NCBI GenBank assembly: GCA_903835685.1 | Contig: CAILNX010000017.1 | Location: 62,001 to 126,000, forward strand | DNA: 64,000 nucleotides | Direction: 5' to 3' | Source: an uncultured delta proteobacterium | GTDB lineage: Bacteria > Desulfobacterota > Desulfovibrionia > Desulfovibrionales > Desulfovibrionaceae | Part shown: positions 33,450-41,037 of the stretch, in pieces | Layout: each line of letters starts with the position of its first letter | Numbering within the stretch: the first letter of the stretch is position 1 | Made by a program: the position numbers and the translations under genes | Notes under the pieces: generated by a model | Told to the model about the DNA's origin: nothing | The model's database searches: none | The model's input: the letters and a program-made list of their open reading frames with translations, nothing else

Positions 33450-35147
33450 TCATGAGGTCCGGTCCAACCCCCGGGCCTTTTCGCTGACATCGTCCAGGAG
33501 CAGGGCCTGCTCCCACTTGGCCAGGGCCAGGATTTCGCTGCGCGGATGCATGGTCTGCATCTTGTACTTGTTGGCCAGGGCATTGGCCAGGGCCACGGGG
33601 TCCGTGCGGCTGGCCGCGCCCGTGCTCTTGCGGTGGCCCACGGCCAGATGGCCCTGGTACACGCCCGCCCGCCCGGCCTTGGCCGAGCGCAGGTCCCGCT
33701 CCACGTCGTCGTACTGGGTGGGCGAGAGAAAGAGGGAGAAATCCCCGACCGCAGGCAGATCGGCCGTGCGGAACAGATGGCAGCAGCCCGTGACCGAGAG
33801 GCAGGGCCTTAAGTAGTCGAAGCGGCCCAGGTCCGGCTCCTGGATGTGCAGGTCCGAGAGGCTGAAGGGGTTGGGCTCGTCAGCGGTCAGGTCGATCTCG
33901 GGCTGTTCCGGGCTGGCCTGGGGAGGCAGGACCAGATGCAGGTCCGCGCTCTGGAGCCGGGTGGGCGCGGCGAAATCCCTCACCTTGCAGCCCCAGACCC
34001 CGGCCTCGGGATAGGCCCGGACTGCTGCGCCCAGGCGAGCACGCAGGTCCACGGGCAGGTCCGTGTCGTCGTCCAGGAAGAGCGCCCAGTCCATGGCTTG
34101 CACCGCTGGCAGGTGCATGAGCCAGTTGCGCGCGGCCGGGGCTCCGATGTTCACCGGCAGGTTCACCGGGACCAGGAGCTGCCCCAGGCGGTCGGCGAAC
34201 CGGGCCAGGACCTCGGCCGTGTGGTCCGTGCACCCGTTGTTCAGCACGAAGATGCGGGCCTGGCCCAGATCGGCCCGGGCCAGATCGGTTTTGGCCAGGC
34301 TGTCCAGGGTGGCGGCCAGGTCCTCGGCCTTGTTGTACGTGTACAGGAGCAGGGCCAGGGACCCGGGCAGCTCGGCCCGTTTAGTGTCCCGGCCCGTGGC
34401 CAGATCAAAGGCGGCCAGCAGGCTGTTGGTCTGCCAGGGGGCCAGGGCCAGGGCCTCGCGGAAATCGTCCAGGGCCTGGTCCCGCTGACCCAAGGACAGG
34501 CGGGCGAAGGCGCTGCGTCCCAGGACCCAGCCCTGGCCAAAGCTGGGGCCAAGGCCCTCCCACAGACCCAGGGCCGCCTCGGCCTGGCCGGAAAGATACA
34601 GGGCGTCGGCCGCCAGTTTCACCCGCACGGCCTCCAGGCCCGAGGGCAGGGGCAGGGCGGCCAAGTCCCGGGTCCAGGCGAAATCCGCCTCGAACACGGA
34701 CAGGGCCATGGCCTGCCGCCGCCAGAACAGGCTCTCGGCCTCGCGCTCCAGGCGGTCGGAGAGATAGGCGCGCATTCGGCCGAGGTCCCGCTTGGCCGCC
34801 AGGCGCTGGTAGTAGGTCAGGTTTTCCGGGGCCTGCCAGTGCTGGTCCAGGAGGCGGCAGATGCGCCGGGCGGGCTCGGGCAGCCAGGGGGACTGTTCGT
34901 CCCCGGCCAAAAAGGAGCGGGCCAGGACCCCGTCCAGGGGGTCGTCGGCCAGGGCGGACAGAAGCATGTCCCGGCACCAGGTAAGGACCCGGGTGCGGTC
35001 CGGCTCGGGTAGGCTGGCGACCTCGGCCGCGCCCATCCGGGCCGCCTCGGTCAGATGGGCCTTGCCCACCGCGCCCAGGGCCAGCCGCGCTTTGAGGCCC
35101 CCAGACATGGCCGCCCAGGCCGCTTCCAGATTCAAGGCTTGGCCCAT
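33450..35147 (-). CDS. Family 2 glycosyltransferase with N-terminal TPR-like helices
   Basis: 565 residues from ATG 35147; GTG 35159 is an alternative. The first 260 residues are helical with TPR-like pairs (GQAEAALGLWEGLG, GQRDQALDDFREALALAP). The GT-A domain follows: LALLLYTYNKAEDLAATLDS, VLNNGCTDHTAEVL and the metal-binding DDDTD in WALFLDDDTDLP. It likely transfers a sugar to a protein or glycan, since TPR-GT fusions often glycosylate flagellin or surface proteins. It sits in the minus-strand cluster that begins with flagellin. Confidence 0.83.
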   Translation of the reverse strand: MGQALNLEAAWAAMSGGLKARLALGAVGKAHLTEAARMGAAEVASLPEPDRTRVLTWCRDMLLSALADDPLDGVLARSFLAGDEQSPWLPEPARRICRLLDQHWQAPENLTYYQRLAAKRDLGRMRAYLSDRLEREAESLFWRRQAMALSVFEADFAWTRDLAALPLPSGLEAVRVKLAADALYLSGQAEAALGLWEGLGPSFGQGWVLGRSAFARLSLGQRDQALDDFREALALAPWQTNSLLAAFDLATGRDTKRAELPGSLALLLYTYNKAEDLAATLDSLAKTDLARADLGQARIFVLNNGCTDHTAEVLARFADRLGQLLVPVNLPVNIGAPAARNWLMHLPAVQAMDWALFLDDDTDLPVDLRARLGAAVRAYPEAGVWGCKVRDFAAPTRLQSADLHLVLPPQASPEQPEIDLTADEPNPFSLSDLHIQEPDLGRFDYLRPCLSVTGCCHLFRTADLPAVGDFSLFLSPTQYDDVERDLRSAKAGRAGVYQGHLAVGHRKSTGAASRTDPVALANALANKYKMQTMHPRSEILALAKWEQALLLDDVSEKARGLDRTS

Positions 35148-35210
35148 GTTATTTCCCACCTTCCACCTTCGGCGAAATTCTTACCTTTCCCGATGCCTCT
35201 TGCCAAACCC

Positions 35211-35262
35211 AAGAAAAACCAAGAATAAATAAAAATTAAATGAATATAAGTAGTTAAAGTTG
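35211..35262 (+). repeat. AT-rich intergenic block, copy 5 (weak)
   Basis: Contains AAGAAAAACC and AAGAATAAATAAAAATTAAA in the 158-base gap between two glycosyltransferase genes. It has only the AT-rich part and no clear palindrome, so membership of the family is tentative. Confidence 0.4.
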
Positions 35263-35305
35263 TATGTCTGGGTTTTCAACGGGTTGCCCTGCGAAAACCT
35301 GGTGC

Positions 35306-37399
35306 TCAATCCTCTTCCCTGGCCGCCAGGCCCTTGATGTCCAGGGGCTCGTCCTGTTTGCGGCCGAAATACACCGAGAGCAGGCGTTCGCCCTTGGCCC
35401 GGTTGTCCAGGAGCCGGGCCACCAGGCGGCGGTTCAGGCGGCCCATGCGCTCGCGCCCGGCCGGGTCAAAGGCCATGCGGTGCATGGCCCGGGCCAGGGC
35501 CTCGGGCTCCTGGCTGGGGCACAGATACCCGTTTAAGCCGTCCCGGATGAGCTCCGGAATTCCGCCCACGGTCGTGGCCACCACGGGCAGGCCCGCGTGA
35601 AAGCCCTCGGCCAGCACATTGGGCATGCTCTCCAGGCGGGAGGTGAGCACCAGGACCTGGGCCTGGGACAGATGCTCCATGACCTGGGCATGGGGCAGGC
35701 GGCCGGGGCTGTCCACTTCGGCCAGAATTTCAGCGGGCACGGTTCCCGAGAACCGTTCCTTGTCCTCCACGCCCACGGCCCGGAACCGGGTCCCGTCCGC
35801 GCCGAACAGCTCCCGGTAGCGGGCCACGGCGGCCAGGAACACGTCGAAGCCCTTCACCTCGGCCATGTTGCCCACGTAAAGAAAAACCGGGGCTTGGCCG
35901 TTTTCGCCGGGCCTGGCCAACCTGGACGAATGGGCCGGGCCTTGGGGCACGAAGGAGTTGTAGACCACGTTCAGCTTGTCCGGGCTGACCCGGAAGCGGC
36001 GCAGGACATCGGCGCAGACCCGGGAATTGCACACCACGCCCTGGCTGATGGCCGCCCAGAGAAAGAACAGGGGGTTGGGGTTGTAGATCACGCCCCGGTT
36101 GATGAACAGGCGAAAAGGCGGGCCGAAGACCTTGGCCAGGAGCGCGGCCTTCATGGCCCTCGAATGAAAGGCGTGCACCACGTCGATGTGCTTTTCGGCC
36201 ACGGTGCGGGCCAGGAAGCGGGCCGTGGCCACATAGCTGTCGAAGCGATCGTGGGGCAGGACCGTGACCGTGGAGCCCGCCAGGCCGTCCACGATCTCGG
36301 AATGGGGGGGCACGGCCACGTGCACGGACAGGCCCAGGTCGGCCATGGCCAGGGCGTTGTTGACCATCTGGCGGCTGCCGCCCGAAAGCAGGCGGGAATT
36401 GGTCAGGTACAGGACGCTCTGGATTTCCGGCTTTTTGGTAAAGGTCCGGGTCAGGAAGCGTCCGCCCGGGGGCCAGGAGTAGAGCCGGAGCCGGGTGGAC
36501 AGCCAGCCCGGTCCCTTGCCCGGGCCCACGCCGATGCGGTGCAAACGGAAGAGGTCGGTGCCGGGCTCGTTCAGGCCCCGGTCCAGGGTGAAGGCCCCGG
36601 CGTACCCGGCCTGCTTCAAGGCCCGCTCGGCCAGGGGATCGAAATGGCCCCAGGGCCAGCAGAAGAACTGTTCCGAGGCCCCGTTGATGGCTCGGATGCG
36701 GGCCAGGCTGCGGGTGAAGTCGTCCAGGCAGAAGTCCAGGCGCTCCCGGGTGGAGCGCAGGCGGAAAAAGGGGCGGCGCTGCCCGGTGTCCTTCTCCTCG
36801 AACCAGGGCCAGAACCCGTTGTAGGCGTAGGCGCTGGCGTATTCGAATTCCGGGTAGGCCGGGTCCAGGCGGGGATAGATTCCGGCGCAGCCCCAGTGGC
36901 TCTGGGCCCAGAGTCGGCCCTTGCGCTCCAGGCTGCGGAAGCAGAGCTGGTGCCGGGCCGAGTGGGAATAGACCTCCATGCCAAAGTCTCGGACCAGGGA
37001 CAAGAGTTCGGCTTCGTTCATGAAATGCGAGGGGTCCCCGGCCAGGGCGGCCAGGAATCCCTGGCGCTCGGGCAGGTCCGGCGGGGCCTGGTCCAGGCTG
37101 CGGGTCGGGCCCTGAGCGATGAAGTCCGTGACCGGAAAGAACACCCCGGTCATGCCCCGGCGGGCCAGGGCCGGGGCCGCGTACAGCCAGTTGGACACGT
37201 GCCCGTCGTCAAAGGTCAGGACCACCTGCCTGCCCTTGGGCTGTTTCTCGCCCCGGCACACCCGGACCAGGTCCCGGGCGCTCATGGTGGTGTAGCCCAT
37301 GGCCTGGATGGCGTCCAAATGGGTCTCGAAATTCTTGGGCGTGTGCCCGCAGGCCGGGCCGATCCCGTGGTAGCAGAGCACCGGGACGTTTACGCGCAT
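35306..37399 (-). CDS. Polysaccharide deacetylase-glycosyltransferase (GT4) fusion
   Basis: 697 residues. Residues 1-300 are a NodB-type deacetylase domain: VPVLCYHGIG, LTFDDGHVSNW (metal-binding DD), YSHSARHQ (the H-x-x-x-H pair). Residues 330-697 are a GT-B family-4 glycosyltransferase: LTNSRLLSGGSRQMVNNALAM, HAFHSRAMKAALLAK, FLYVGNMAEVKGFDVFLAA, LTSRLESMPNVLAEGFHAGLPVV (read in parts). The two may act on the same glycan, deacetylating and extending it. No signal peptide, so it is probably cytoplasmic. It overlaps the GT9 stop by ten bases. Confidence 0.85.
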   Translation of the reverse strand: MRVNVPVLCYHGIGPACGHTPKNFETHLDAIQAMGYTTMSARDLVRVCRGEKQPKGRQVVLTFDDGHVSNWLYAAPALARRGMTGVFFPVTDFIAQGPTRSLDQAPPDLPERQGFLAALAGDPSHFMNEAELLSLVRDFGMEVYSHSARHQLCFRSLERKGRLWAQSHWGCAGIYPRLDPAYPEFEYASAYAYNGFWPWFEEKDTGQRRPFFRLRSTRERLDFCLDDFTRSLARIRAINGASEQFFCWPWGHFDPLAERALKQAGYAGAFTLDRGLNEPGTDLFRLHRIGVGPGKGPGWLSTRLRLYSWPPGGRFLTRTFTKKPEIQSVLYLTNSRLLSGGSRQMVNNALAMADLGLSVHVAVPPHSEIVDGLAGSTVTVLPHDRFDSYVATARFLARTVAEKHIDVVHAFHSRAMKAALLAKVFGPPFRLFINRGVIYNPNPLFFLWAAISQGVVCNSRVCADVLRRFRVSPDKLNVVYNSFVPQGPAHSSRLARPGENGQAPVFLYVGNMAEVKGFDVFLAAVARYRELFGADGTRFRAVGVEDKERFSGTVPAEILAEVDSPGRLPHAQVMEHLSQAQVLVLTSRLESMPNVLAEGFHAGLPVVATTVGGIPELIRDGLNGYLCPSQEPEALARAMHRMAFDPAGRERMGRLNRRLVARLLDNRAKGERLLSVYFGRKQDEPLDIKGLAAREED

Positions 37400-38526
37400 G
37401 GGGAGGCCTCCGGGGCGGCGAACAGGGTGTGGAAGGCCCGGACCACCTCGGCCTCGGGGATGTCCGGGATGCGCTCGCCAAAGAGCAGCTGGTTTGCGGT
37501 GGCCAAGGGGGACCAGCCTATTATTTGGTACGGGCGGGCCTCATAGAGGCCCAGCACAGGGCGGCCCCAGGCCGCGGCCAAGTGGGAGGTGGCCGTGTCC
37601 GGGGTGACCACCAGGCGGGCGCGGCGGATGAATTCCGACCAGTGCCCCAAGGGGCCGGTGAACACCAGGCAGCGCGGGGAGTCCACGGCCCGGGCAAAGG
37701 CCTCGGGCTTGGCCCGCTCGGACGGGGCCGAGGTCCCCACGATATTCAGGGCGGGATAGGCGCAGAGAAGCTCCCGGGCCACTCGGGCGAACTTGTCCAC
37801 CGGGTACTCCCGGTCCTGGCGGCCAGCGGAGAAATTGAACACGCAGTAGGTGGTCAGTCTCTCCCGGCGCATCCACTCGGCCACGAAGGCCTCGGATTCG
37901 GGCGGGGACCAGGGCCGGGGCAGGGGGAAGTCGAATCCCGGCGGCATCTGAAAGGTCTCGACCACCAGACGCTGCATTTCCCGGGCCGCGTGCAGGTACT
38001 GACCCTCGTTGCGGGGCACGAAGCGGTCCAGGCCGCTGCCGGGATAGAGCCCCTTGCCGAATCCGGTTTTCAGAGCCCCCCGGGCCAGAAGGCGCACCAG
38101 CAGGGGATTGCTCTCCTTGCGGTTGTCGTGGAGCCAGTCCATGACCACGTCGTAGCGGGTGCGCCGGATGCGCCACAGGGTGAGGAGATTCTTCAAGGCC
38201 CGGCCCGGGACCTTGGCCTTCTTGGTGTACAGGGTGTGGGCCACGTCGAAGAGCGGGTCCAGGTCCAGGTAGGCCCGGTTCCACTGGGAGCCGACCAGGT
38301 GCAGGCGGATGTCCGGGTTCAGGGCCTTGATGGCCCGCAAAGCGCCCAGGGAGATGATCAGGTCGCCCAGGCGGTCGTTGCGCAGGATGAGCACGTCGCG
38401 CACCTGGGTCGGATCGGCCTTGTCCCTGGGGCCGCTCGAAAACAGGCCCAGCAGGGCGGCCAGAAGGAAGCGGCTGGCCTGACTCAAGGCCCGGCTGAAG
38501 CGTCTGGAAAAGGCGGCGTCATCCAT
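37390..38526 (-). CDS. Family 9 glycosyltransferase (heptosyltransferase-like)
   Basis: 378 residues from ATG 38526. GT9 features: VLILRNDRLGDLIISLGALRA near the N-terminus, FNFSAGRQDREYPVDKFARV, and VVTPDTATSHLAAAWGRPVLGLY in the donor-binding half. Members transfer ADP-heptose to LPS or to proteins such as autotransporters. It starts 43 bases after flagellin on the same strand, so flagellin or LPS core are both plausible acceptors (inference). Confidence 0.85.
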   Translation of the reverse strand: MDDAAFSRRFSRALSQASRFLLAALLGLFSSGPRDKADPTQVRDVLILRNDRLGDLIISLGALRAIKALNPDIRLHLVGSQWNRAYLDLDPLFDVAHTLYTKKAKVPGRALKNLLTLWRIRRTRYDVVMDWLHDNRKESNPLLVRLLARGALKTGFGKGLYPGSGLDRFVPRNEGQYLHAAREMQRLVVETFQMPPGFDFPLPRPWSPPESEAFVAEWMRRERLTTYCVFNFSAGRQDREYPVDKFARVARELLCAYPALNIVGTSAPSERAKPEAFARAVDSPRCLVFTGPLGHWSEFIRRARLVVTPDTATSHLAAAWGRPVLGLYEARPYQIIGWSPLATANQLLFGERIPDIPEAEVVRAFHTLFAAPEASPCA

Positions 38527-38569
38527 GCCCGTGCTGGTATCACCCAACCGGGCGCACGGCAAACCCTTC

Positions 38570-39469
38570 CTACGCGCCCATGAGCTGCAAGGCCATGCGC
38601 GGCAGGGAGTTGGCCTGGGCCAGCATGGCCGTTCCGGCCTGGGACAATATCTGCGAGCGCACGTACTGGGTCATTTCCTGGGCGATGTCCAGGTCCGAAA
38701 TGCGCGATTCCGAGGCCTGGAGGTTCTCGGCCATGATCTCCAGGTTGGTCACGGCGTAGAGCCGGTTCTGGAGCGCGCCCAGGTTGGCCCGGATCTTGTC
38801 CTTGGACACGATGGCCTGGCCCAGGGCGTCCAGGGCCAGCTGGGCCAGCTGCTGGGTGGAGACCGAGGCCCCGTTCACCGTGGCCGCGCCCAGGCCCACG
38901 CCCAGGGCCGAGGCCGTGGCGTTGCCGATGTAATAATAGTCCTCGGCGCAGTTGTTGCCCTGGCCGAAATGCACCTTGAGCGGCCCGCTGGACACCAGGG
39001 GGGAGCCCACGTGGTAGGCGGCCACGTCCCCCGGCCCAGCGGACAGGTTGCCGTTGAGCAGGTGGATGCCGTTGAAGGACGTGGCCTTGGCGATGCGGGT
39101 GATTTCCGAGGCCATGGCCTGGTACTCGGAATCGATGATCAGCCGCTGGTCCGAGGTGTAGGTGCCGGTGGAGGCCTGGGTGGCCAGCTCCTTCATGCGA
39201 ATGAGCTTTTCGTCGATGACCGAGGCCGCGCCGTCAGCGGTCTGGATCAGGGAAATGGCGTCGTTGATGTTGCGGATGCCCTGGTGCATGCTGGCGATGT
39301 CCGCGCGCATGAGTTCGCGGATGGCCAGTCCGGCCGCGTCGTCGGCTGCCGTGGTGATGCGCAGGCCCGAGGACAGACGGCTGGTGGATTTGGACAGGGC
39401 CATGAAGGCCTGGCCCATGCTCCGGGCCGCGCTGGCCGCCATGGTGTTGGTCAGAATGGAAAGGGTCAT
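38570..39469 (-). CDS. fliC: Flagellin
   Basis: 299 residues from ATG 39469, with AAGGAGG just upstream. The conserved D0/D1 ends are present: SILTNTMAASAARSMGQAF, RLSSGLRITTAADDAAGLAI, and the C-terminal NRLYAVTNLEIMAENLQASE and QAGTAMLAQANSLPRMALQLM. The middle is short (about residues 155-200) and contains a cysteine (GNNCAEDYYYIGN), unusual for flagellin. Exported by the flagellar type III apparatus. Driven by a sigma-28 promoter, and its leader could be controlled by CsrA (see findings). Confidence 0.93.
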   Translation of the reverse strand: MTLSILTNTMAASAARSMGQAFMALSKSTSRLSSGLRITTAADDAAGLAIRELMRADIASMHQGIRNINDAISLIQTADGAASVIDEKLIRMKELATQASTGTYTSDQRLIIDSEYQAMASEITRIAKATSFNGIHLLNGNLSAGPGDVAAYHVGSPLVSSGPLKVHFGQGNNCAEDYYYIGNATASALGVGLGAATVNGASVSTQQLAQLALDALGQAIVSKDKIRANLGALQNRLYAVTNLEIMAENLQASESRISDLDIAQEMTQYVRSQILSQAGTAMLAQANSLPRMALQLMGA

Positions 39470-39524
39470 GGCGCCTCCTTGCGCCACTCCGGAATACTCG
39501 CCCGTCCTGGGCGAACCGGGAGTG
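39470..39524 (-). promoter_or_regulatory. Flagellin mRNA leader: two hairpins with GGA loops
   Basis: Minus strand. Hairpin 1 (39524-39485): CACTCCCGG...CCGGAGTG outer pairs enclose CGCCC-AGGAC-GGGCG, with GGA in the loop. Hairpin 2 (39485-39470): GGCGC-AAGGAG-GCGCC, with the ribosome site itself in the loop, directly before the ATG. Loop-borne GGA plus one at the ribosome site is the usual arrangement of CsrA targets. Confidence 0.6.
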
Positions 39525-39538
39525 AGCTTGCACAGGCG

Positions 39539-39565
39539 TTATCGGATGCCTGGAGAGGAGGTTTA
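39539..39565 (-). promoter_or_regulatory. Sigma-28 promoter of flagellin
   Basis: Minus strand: TAAA (39565-39562), 15 bases, then TCCGATAA (39546-39539), against the consensus TAAA-N15-GCCGATAA. Transcription would begin about 60 bases before the fliC ATG, including the two leader hairpins. Confidence 0.88.
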
Positions 39566-39702
39566 GGGGTGGGCGGGGAAAAGTCGCGGGGACAAGGGGC
39601 GGGAGTTCGGGAAAACGGCCTGCCAAGACAGAAGAAAGCGCATATTTTCTGTTTCGGCGTCAGCCTCGCGTGGCGCACCGGCAGCCTGACGGCCCACGAA
39701 CG

Positions 39703-39762
39703 AAGAATAAGAATAATTATTTCTTACTGTTCCGCGTCAGGTAAAGAGAGAGCCAATTCTGG
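39703..39762 (+). repeat. AT-rich intergenic element, copy 6
   Basis: Core 39703-39731: AAGAATAAGAA, loop TAATTAT, right arm TTCTTACTGTT (two mismatches to the palindrome). Right module GCCAATTCTGG at 39752-39762, 49 bases from the core start, the same distance as in copy 8. Confidence 0.85.
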
Positions 39763-39790
39763 AAGGGAACCAGGGTGCTGGCTCGAGACC

Positions 39791-40450
39791 CTAGGCGGCC
39801 TGGGGCTCCGGGGTCGGGGGATTGCCCGTCTCCAGGCTCTGCACCCCGTTGTCCAGCAGGAAGGTGCGTAGCTTGGAGGCCTCGTGCGCATTCTTGGGCG
39901 TGTTCTCCGGCCGACCCAGGATGTAGGCGGACAGCTCGGACAGGGGCAGGACCGGGATGCGCTGGGCGTCGGCGATCTCGATGCGGGCGGATTCGTCGGT
40001 CAGGCAGACCACCACCTCGATCAAGGGGCGGATGGGAAAGGACTGGCCCTCCAGGCGCTCCTTCAAGGTGCGGATGTTGCGCATGACCCGGGCGATGGGG
40101 TTGCGCATCGTGCGCCGCGAGAGGCCTCCCGGCCCCAGCACGCTCCAGGCCGGGGCATTGGACACCCGCACCACCCCGCGCAGGCTCTCGGCCTCGATGG
40201 CGAAGATTCCGTTCCCCCGGATCATGAGGATGTTCAGCTCACCCAGGCGGCCGTTGAAATCAATGCCCACGTTCTGAAAGACCACGGAGTCCGGGACTGT
40301 CTCCAGCACGGCCAGGACCTTAGCCCGGCCCTTGGCCCGGGCGGCCTCCATGGACAGGCGGCGGTGGCGGCGCATCCACAGGATGAGGCCCAGGGCCAGC
40401 AGAAGGAGGCCCCCGGCCAGACCGGCCAGGGTTTCAGGGGTCAGGTCCAT
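39791..40450 (-). CDS. NERD domain protein, membrane anchored
   Basis: 219 residues. One N-terminal membrane segment (about 8-26), then a NERD (nuclease-related) domain: VGIDFNGRLGELNILMIRGN, GIFAIEAESLRGVVRVSN, NPIARVMRNIRTLKERL. NERD domains resemble restriction-type nucleases but mostly have unknown roles. It is last in a minus-strand run, four bases after the preceding gene, and an AT-rich element follows. Confidence 0.75.
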   Translation of the reverse strand: MDLTPETLAGLAGGLLLLALGLILWMRRHRRLSMEAARAKGRAKVLAVLETVPDSVVFQNVGIDFNGRLGELNILMIRGNGIFAIEAESLRGVVRVSNAPAWSVLGPGGLSRRTMRNPIARVMRNIRTLKERLEGQSFPIRPLIEVVVCLTDESARIEIADAQRIPVLPLSELSAYILGRPENTPKNAHEASKLRTFLLDNGVQSLETGNPPTPEPQAA

Positions 40451-40454
40451 GGGC

Positions 40455-41024
40455 CTACTTCTTTTTCTTGGGTTGCAGGTCCGTGGCGTTCTGGCCCTTT
40501 TTCACATTGGCGAACATGCGCTCGTACTTGGCCTCGCGTTCATTGGCGATGGTGGTGTCGATGACCTCGAAATCCGCCTCCAGCTTCTGGGAGTCCTTGG
40601 CCCGGTCAAAGACCCCGTACCAACTGGACTTGATCTTCCAGGTCCCGCCCATGTTGACCACCTCGAAGACCCGCAGGATCTCCTTCTGGAGCAGTCCGTG
40701 CTTGGTGGCCACGGCCACGGTGCCGTTGGACTGGACCATGGCCCGGGTGTCCGAGGACAGGGGCACGGTGTACTTGATGCGCCCAAAGTCAAAGGAGGTG
40801 GCCTCCATTTCCGAGAGCTTGGCCCGGCGGGACTCCATCTCGCTCTTGTACATGGCCGAGTCCGCGGAGACCAGGTAGGCCACGGAATCGTCCCGCCCAG
40901 CGAAAAAGGCCTCGAAATATTGCCGGGACACGGTGGTCGCTTTTTCGGTCTCGGCCGGGCCAAAGCCCAGGACGCCGAGAAAGAGCAGGGGGATGAGGGC
41001 AAGGCCCAGGTGGTGCGCTTTCAT
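40455..41024 (-). CDS. Secreted NTF2-like hypothetical protein
   Basis: 189 residues from ATG 41024; a frame reaching back to 41108 inside the upstream gene is rejected. The signal peptide MKAHHLGLALIPLLFLGVLGF precedes a region (AETEKATTVSRQYFEAFFAGRDDS..., MGGTWKIKSSWYGV) with the helix and curved-sheet pattern of NTF2-like folds. The C-terminus is lysine-rich. Probably periplasmic, function unknown. It lies 13 bases after the HD-domain gene. Confidence 0.75.
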   Translation of the reverse strand: MKAHHLGLALIPLLFLGVLGFGPAETEKATTVSRQYFEAFFAGRDDSVAYLVSADSAMYKSEMESRRAKLSEMEATSFDFGRIKYTVPLSSDTRAMVQSNGTVAVATKHGLLQKEILRVFEVVNMGGTWKIKSSWYGVFDRAKDSQKLEADFEVIDTTIANEREAKYERMFANVKKGQNATDLQPKKKK

Positions 41025-41037
41025 GTCTGCCCCGGCC

